Assembly (NCBI GenBank): GCA_003449195.1
Contig: DMID01000211.1
Span: 1 to 7,445, forward strand
Direction of reading: 5' to 3'
Origin: Lysobacteraceae bacterium
GTDB taxonomy: Bacteria > Pseudomonadota > Gammaproteobacteria > Xanthomonadales > Xanthomonadaceae
Length of the DNA: 7,445 bases
Below, in pieces: positions 5,926-7,445 of this stretch. The notes under the pieces are model-generated. The model saw only the letters and a program-made list of their open reading frames with translations, was not told the origin of the DNA and searched no databases. Each line of letters starts with the position of its first letter. Within the stretch, counting starts at the first letter, position 1. The position numbers were made by a program, and so were the translations under genes.

Positions 5926-6606
5926 ATGAACGCCGCCATCCCCAGCGATATCGTCCAGTCTCCGCTCGAGCGCCTGAAGATCACCGAGATCTTCCTGTCG
6001 CTGCAGGGCGAGGCCGCCGCGGCTGGTTGGCCGACGGTGTTCGTGCGCCTGACCGGCTGCCCGCTGCGTTGCCGCTACTGCGATACCGCGTATGCCTTCC
6101 ATGGCGGGCAATGGCGCGACATCGACGACATCGTGGCCGAGGTCGTCGGGCACGGCGTGCGTCATGTCTGCGTGACCGGCGGCGAGCCGTTGGCGCAGAA
6201 GCGTTGCCTGACCCTGCTGCGCAGGCTGTGCGATGCCGGGCTGGACGTCTCGCTGGAAACATCCGGCGCGATCGACGTGGCCATGGTCGACCCGCGCGTT
6301 TCGCGGGTGCTGGACATCAAGACGCCGGATTCGGGCGAGGAACACCGCAACCTTGCCGGCAACCTGCCCCTGCTGAACGCGCGCGACCAGATCAAGTTCG
6401 TGCTGTGCAGCCGTGCGGACTATGAATGGGCGCGTGCGCGGACGCTCGACGAAGCATTGCATGCGCGCTGCACGGTGTGGTTCTCGCCCAGCAAGGGCCA
6501 GGTCGATGCCCGCGAGCTGGCCGACTGGATCGTCGCCGATCGCCTGCCCGTGCGCTTCCAGATGCAATTGCACAAACTGCTGTGGGACGACGAGCCGGGC
6601 CGTTGA
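5926..6606 (+). CDS. queE: QueE, 7-carboxy-7-deazaguanine synthase
   Basis: This 226-residue radical SAM enzyme converts 6-carboxy-5,6,7,8-tetrahydropterin to 7-carboxy-7-deazaguanine (CDG), a step of preQ0 and queuosine biosynthesis in the cytoplasm. The [4Fe-4S] ligands are the CX3CX2C motif at Cys45, Cys49 and Cys52 (GCPLRCRYCDT). GGEP at 85-88 is the SAM-binding motif, and the substrate-binding segment LSLQGEAAAAGWPTVFVRLTG precedes the cluster. ETSG (111-114) and DIKTP (130-134) are further family stretches. The start at 5926 gives the usual family N-terminus (KITEIFLSLQGE at 18-29). An in-frame ATG at 5827 would overlap cpoB by 59 nt and add residues with no family likeness. No Shine-Dalgarno is evident. 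Its partner queC follows after 63 nt; queD and folE are not in the window. Confidence 0.95.
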   Translation: MNAAIPSDIVQSPLERLKITEIFLSLQGEAAAAGWPTVFVRLTGCPLRCRYCDTAYAFHGGQWRDIDDIVAEVVGHGVRHVCVTGGEPLAQKRCLTLLRRLCDAGLDVSLETSGAIDVAMVDPRVSRVLDIKTPDSGEEHRNLAGNLPLLNARDQIKFVLCSRADYEWARARTLDEALHARCTVWFSPSKGQVDARELADWIVADRLPVRFQMQLHKLLWDDEPGR

Positions 6607-6669
6607 TCGCGCCCGCGCCGCCCGCATGCGCTAGCCTGTAACGCTTCCCTCGCCTTTTCCTAACTCGCC

Positions 6670-7335
6670 ATGAAGAAAGCCGTCGTCCTCGTTTCCGGAG
6701 GCATGGATTCCGCCGTCGTGCTGGCCATTGCCAAGTCCCAGGGGTTCACCCCTTATGCGCTGAGCGTGCGCTACGGCCAGCGCCATACCTCCGAGCTGGA
6801 CGCAGCCGCGAGCGTGGCGACGCTGGAAGGGGCGGCCGAGCACAAGATCGTCAGCGTCGATCTGCGCGCCATCGGCGGCTCGGCATTGACCGATGACATC
6901 GAGGTGCCCGAAGCGGGCGGTGACGGCATCCCCGTGACCTATGTGCCGGCGCGCAACACCATCATGCTGTCCATCGCGCTGGGCTGGGCCGAGGTACTGG
7001 GGGCGCAGGACATCTTCTGCGGCGTCAATGCCGTGGATTACTCGGGTTATCCGGATTGCCGCCCAGAATTCATCGAGTCTTTCCAGACGCTGGCCAACCT
7101 GGCCACCAAAGCCGGCGTTGAAGGCCGCACACTGCATGTCCATGCCCCGCTGCAGTACCTGAGCAAGGCCGACATCGCCCGCGAAGGCATTCGCCTTGGC
7201 GTGGACTTTGCCCGGACGGTCTCCTGCTACCGCGCCGACGAGCAGGGCCGCGCCTGCGGGCATTGCGATGCCTGCCGCCTGCGGGCAGCCGGTTTTGCCG
7301 AAGCCGGCGTGCCCGACCCCACGCGCTACGCCTGA
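6670..7335 (+). CDS. queC: QueC, 7-cyano-7-deazaguanine (preQ0) synthase
   Basis: This 221-residue enzyme uses ATP and ammonia to turn CDG, the QueE product, into preQ0. The PP-loop ATP-binding motif SGGMDS is at residues 9-14, right after the first strand. YGQRH (35-39), VPARNTIMLSIALGWAE (92-108) and GVNAVDYSGYPDCRPEF (118-134) are family hallmarks. Four zinc-binding cysteines are present near the C-terminus: Cys186, Cys196, Cys199 and Cys202 (CGHCDAC). The length is normal and all key residues are present, so the enzyme should be active. The 63-nt gap from queE holds a pyrimidine-rich stretch before the ATG, no Shine-Dalgarno and no convincing promoter, so it is probably co-transcribed with queE. 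No preQ1 riboswitch-like element was seen upstream of either gene. Confidence 0.96.
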   Translation: MKKAVVLVSGGMDSAVVLAIAKSQGFTPYALSVRYGQRHTSELDAAASVATLEGAAEHKIVSVDLRAIGGSALTDDIEVPEAGGDGIPVTYVPARNTIMLSIALGWAEVLGAQDIFCGVNAVDYSGYPDCRPEFIESFQTLANLATKAGVEGRTLHVHAPLQYLSKADIAREGIRLGVDFARTVSCYRADEQGRACGHCDACRLRAAGFAEAGVPDPTRYA

Positions 7336-7359
7336 TTTCGTCACGGCGACGCACTGGGT

Positions 7360-7365
7360 TAGAAT
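7360..7365 (+). promoter_or_regulatory. tRNA-type promoter -10 element with GC-rich discriminator
   Basis: TAGAAT matches the -10 consensus at 5 of 6 positions and is followed by GCGCGGC. Such a GC-rich discriminator is typical of stable-RNA promoters under stringent control by ppGpp and DksA. The region 16-18 nt upstream (around 7336-7342, TTTCGTC) is only a poor -35. Transcription is expected to begin near 7371-7374, about 50 nt before the tRNA. Confidence 0.55.
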
Positions 7366-7370
7366 GCGCG

Positions 7371-7390
7371 GCCCGGCATTGCTGCCGGGC
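7371..7390 (+). repeat. Perfect 8-bp inverted repeat in the pre-tRNA leader
   Basis: GCCCGGCA (7371-7378) and TGCCGGGC (7383-7390) pair perfectly around the loop TTGC. The left arm coincides with the predicted start of the tRNA transcript. The bases that follow (ATCGCGTTTC) contain only three Ts, so it is at best a weak terminator for queC. It could instead be a 5'-terminal hairpin of the tRNA precursor. Confidence 0.6.
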
Positions 7391-7422
7391 ATCGCGTTTC
7401 AAGCGTTATTGCGACGGACAAT

Positions 7423-7445
7423 GGGTCGTTAGCTCAGTCGGTAGA
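7423..7445 (+). tRNA. tRNA, probably tRNA-Lys (5' 23 nt, cut by window end)
   Basis: GGGTCGT is a 7-nt acceptor strand, TA are positions 8-9, GCTC is the D stem, and AGTCGGTAGA is a standard D loop with the conserved GG and A21. From memory this matches the start of gammaproteobacterial tRNA-Lys (GGGTCGTTAGCTCAGT). The anticodon lies outside the window, so the amino acid is inferred. The same position after queC is held by a tRNA-Lys in Pseudomonas aeruginosa. Lysine tRNA is not a queuosine substrate (those are Asp, Asn, His and Tyr), so its closeness to the que genes is positional. Confidence 0.8.

Noticed and set aside
4524..5984. A 486-codon open frame on the - strand across pal and cpoB
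   Set aside because: It is the complement of two certain genes. Its Leu/Arg/His-rich translation is typical of a shadow frame, and no promoter or ribosome site supports it.
6607..6669. A promoter or preQ1 riboswitch between queE and queC
   Set aside because: Only weak -10-like strings (TAGCCT, TGTAAC) without a -35 were seen, and there is no pseudoknot-like aptamer pattern.
5926..7335. queE-queC as part of a 7-deazaguanine DNA-modification (dpd) defence island
   Set aside because: No dpdA-like transglycosylase or other dpd gene is present, and the tol-pal location matches the ordinary housekeeping queuosine locus.
6631..7392. A 253-codon open frame on the - strand opposite queC
   Set aside because: It is a shadow of queC, which has all its catalytic and zinc-binding residues.

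Overview
The window is a compact, GC-rich, single-strand block of bacterial chromosome. It carries the 3' end of ruvB, the complete Tol-Pal cell-envelope cluster (ybgC-tolQ-tolR-tolA-tolB-pal-cpoB/ybgF), two queuosine-precursor genes (queE, queC), and the first 23 bases of a tRNA, probably tRNA-Lys. All genes are on the + strand. Protein details point to a gammaproteobacterium of the Xanthomonadaceae/Lysobacteraceae (Xanthomonas, Stenotrophomonas, Lysobacter, Luteimonas and relatives). The TolB, Pal and QueE sequences closely resemble what I remember of xanthomonad homologues. This placement is from recall, not from a search, and I cannot name the genus with confidence.

Layout. Bases 1-256 are the end of ruvB. 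ybgC (249-674) overlaps it by 8 nt. tolQ (685-1464), tolR (1478-1921) and tolA (1911-3026) follow with gaps of 10 and 13 nt and an 11-nt overlap. A 90-nt gap precedes tolB (3117-4436). A 102-nt gap precedes pal (4539-5054) and holds a plausible extended -10 promoter. cpoB (5058-5885) starts 3 nt after pal. queE (5926-6606) and queC (6670-7335) follow. The last gap (7336-7422) holds a good tRNA-type promoter and a perfect 8-bp inverted repeat ahead of the truncated tRNA. There is no gene-free stretch longer than about 100 nt.

How the genes work together. TolQ, TolR and TolA form the inner-membrane motor that uses the proton gradient. TolA reaches across the periplasm to TolB and to the lipoprotein Pal. 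Pal anchors the outer membrane to peptidoglycan, and CpoB links the system to septal peptidoglycan synthesis. YbgC is a cytoplasmic acyl-CoA thioesterase that usually travels with the cluster. QueE and QueC catalyse consecutive steps to preQ0, the precursor of queuosine in tRNA. They appear to be genomic passengers at the end of the cluster rather than part of the envelope machine.

I see no mobile element, CRISPR array, toxin-antitoxin pair, defence system or unknown gene here. The order ruvB to tRNA-Lys matches, from memory, that of Pseudomonas aeruginosa. The findings are therefore mostly lineage-specific protein features (a proline-rich TolA, an extra-cysteine Pal, an extended TolQ) and regulatory details of the intergenic gaps. 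The most promising place to look further is just outside the window, beyond the tRNA.
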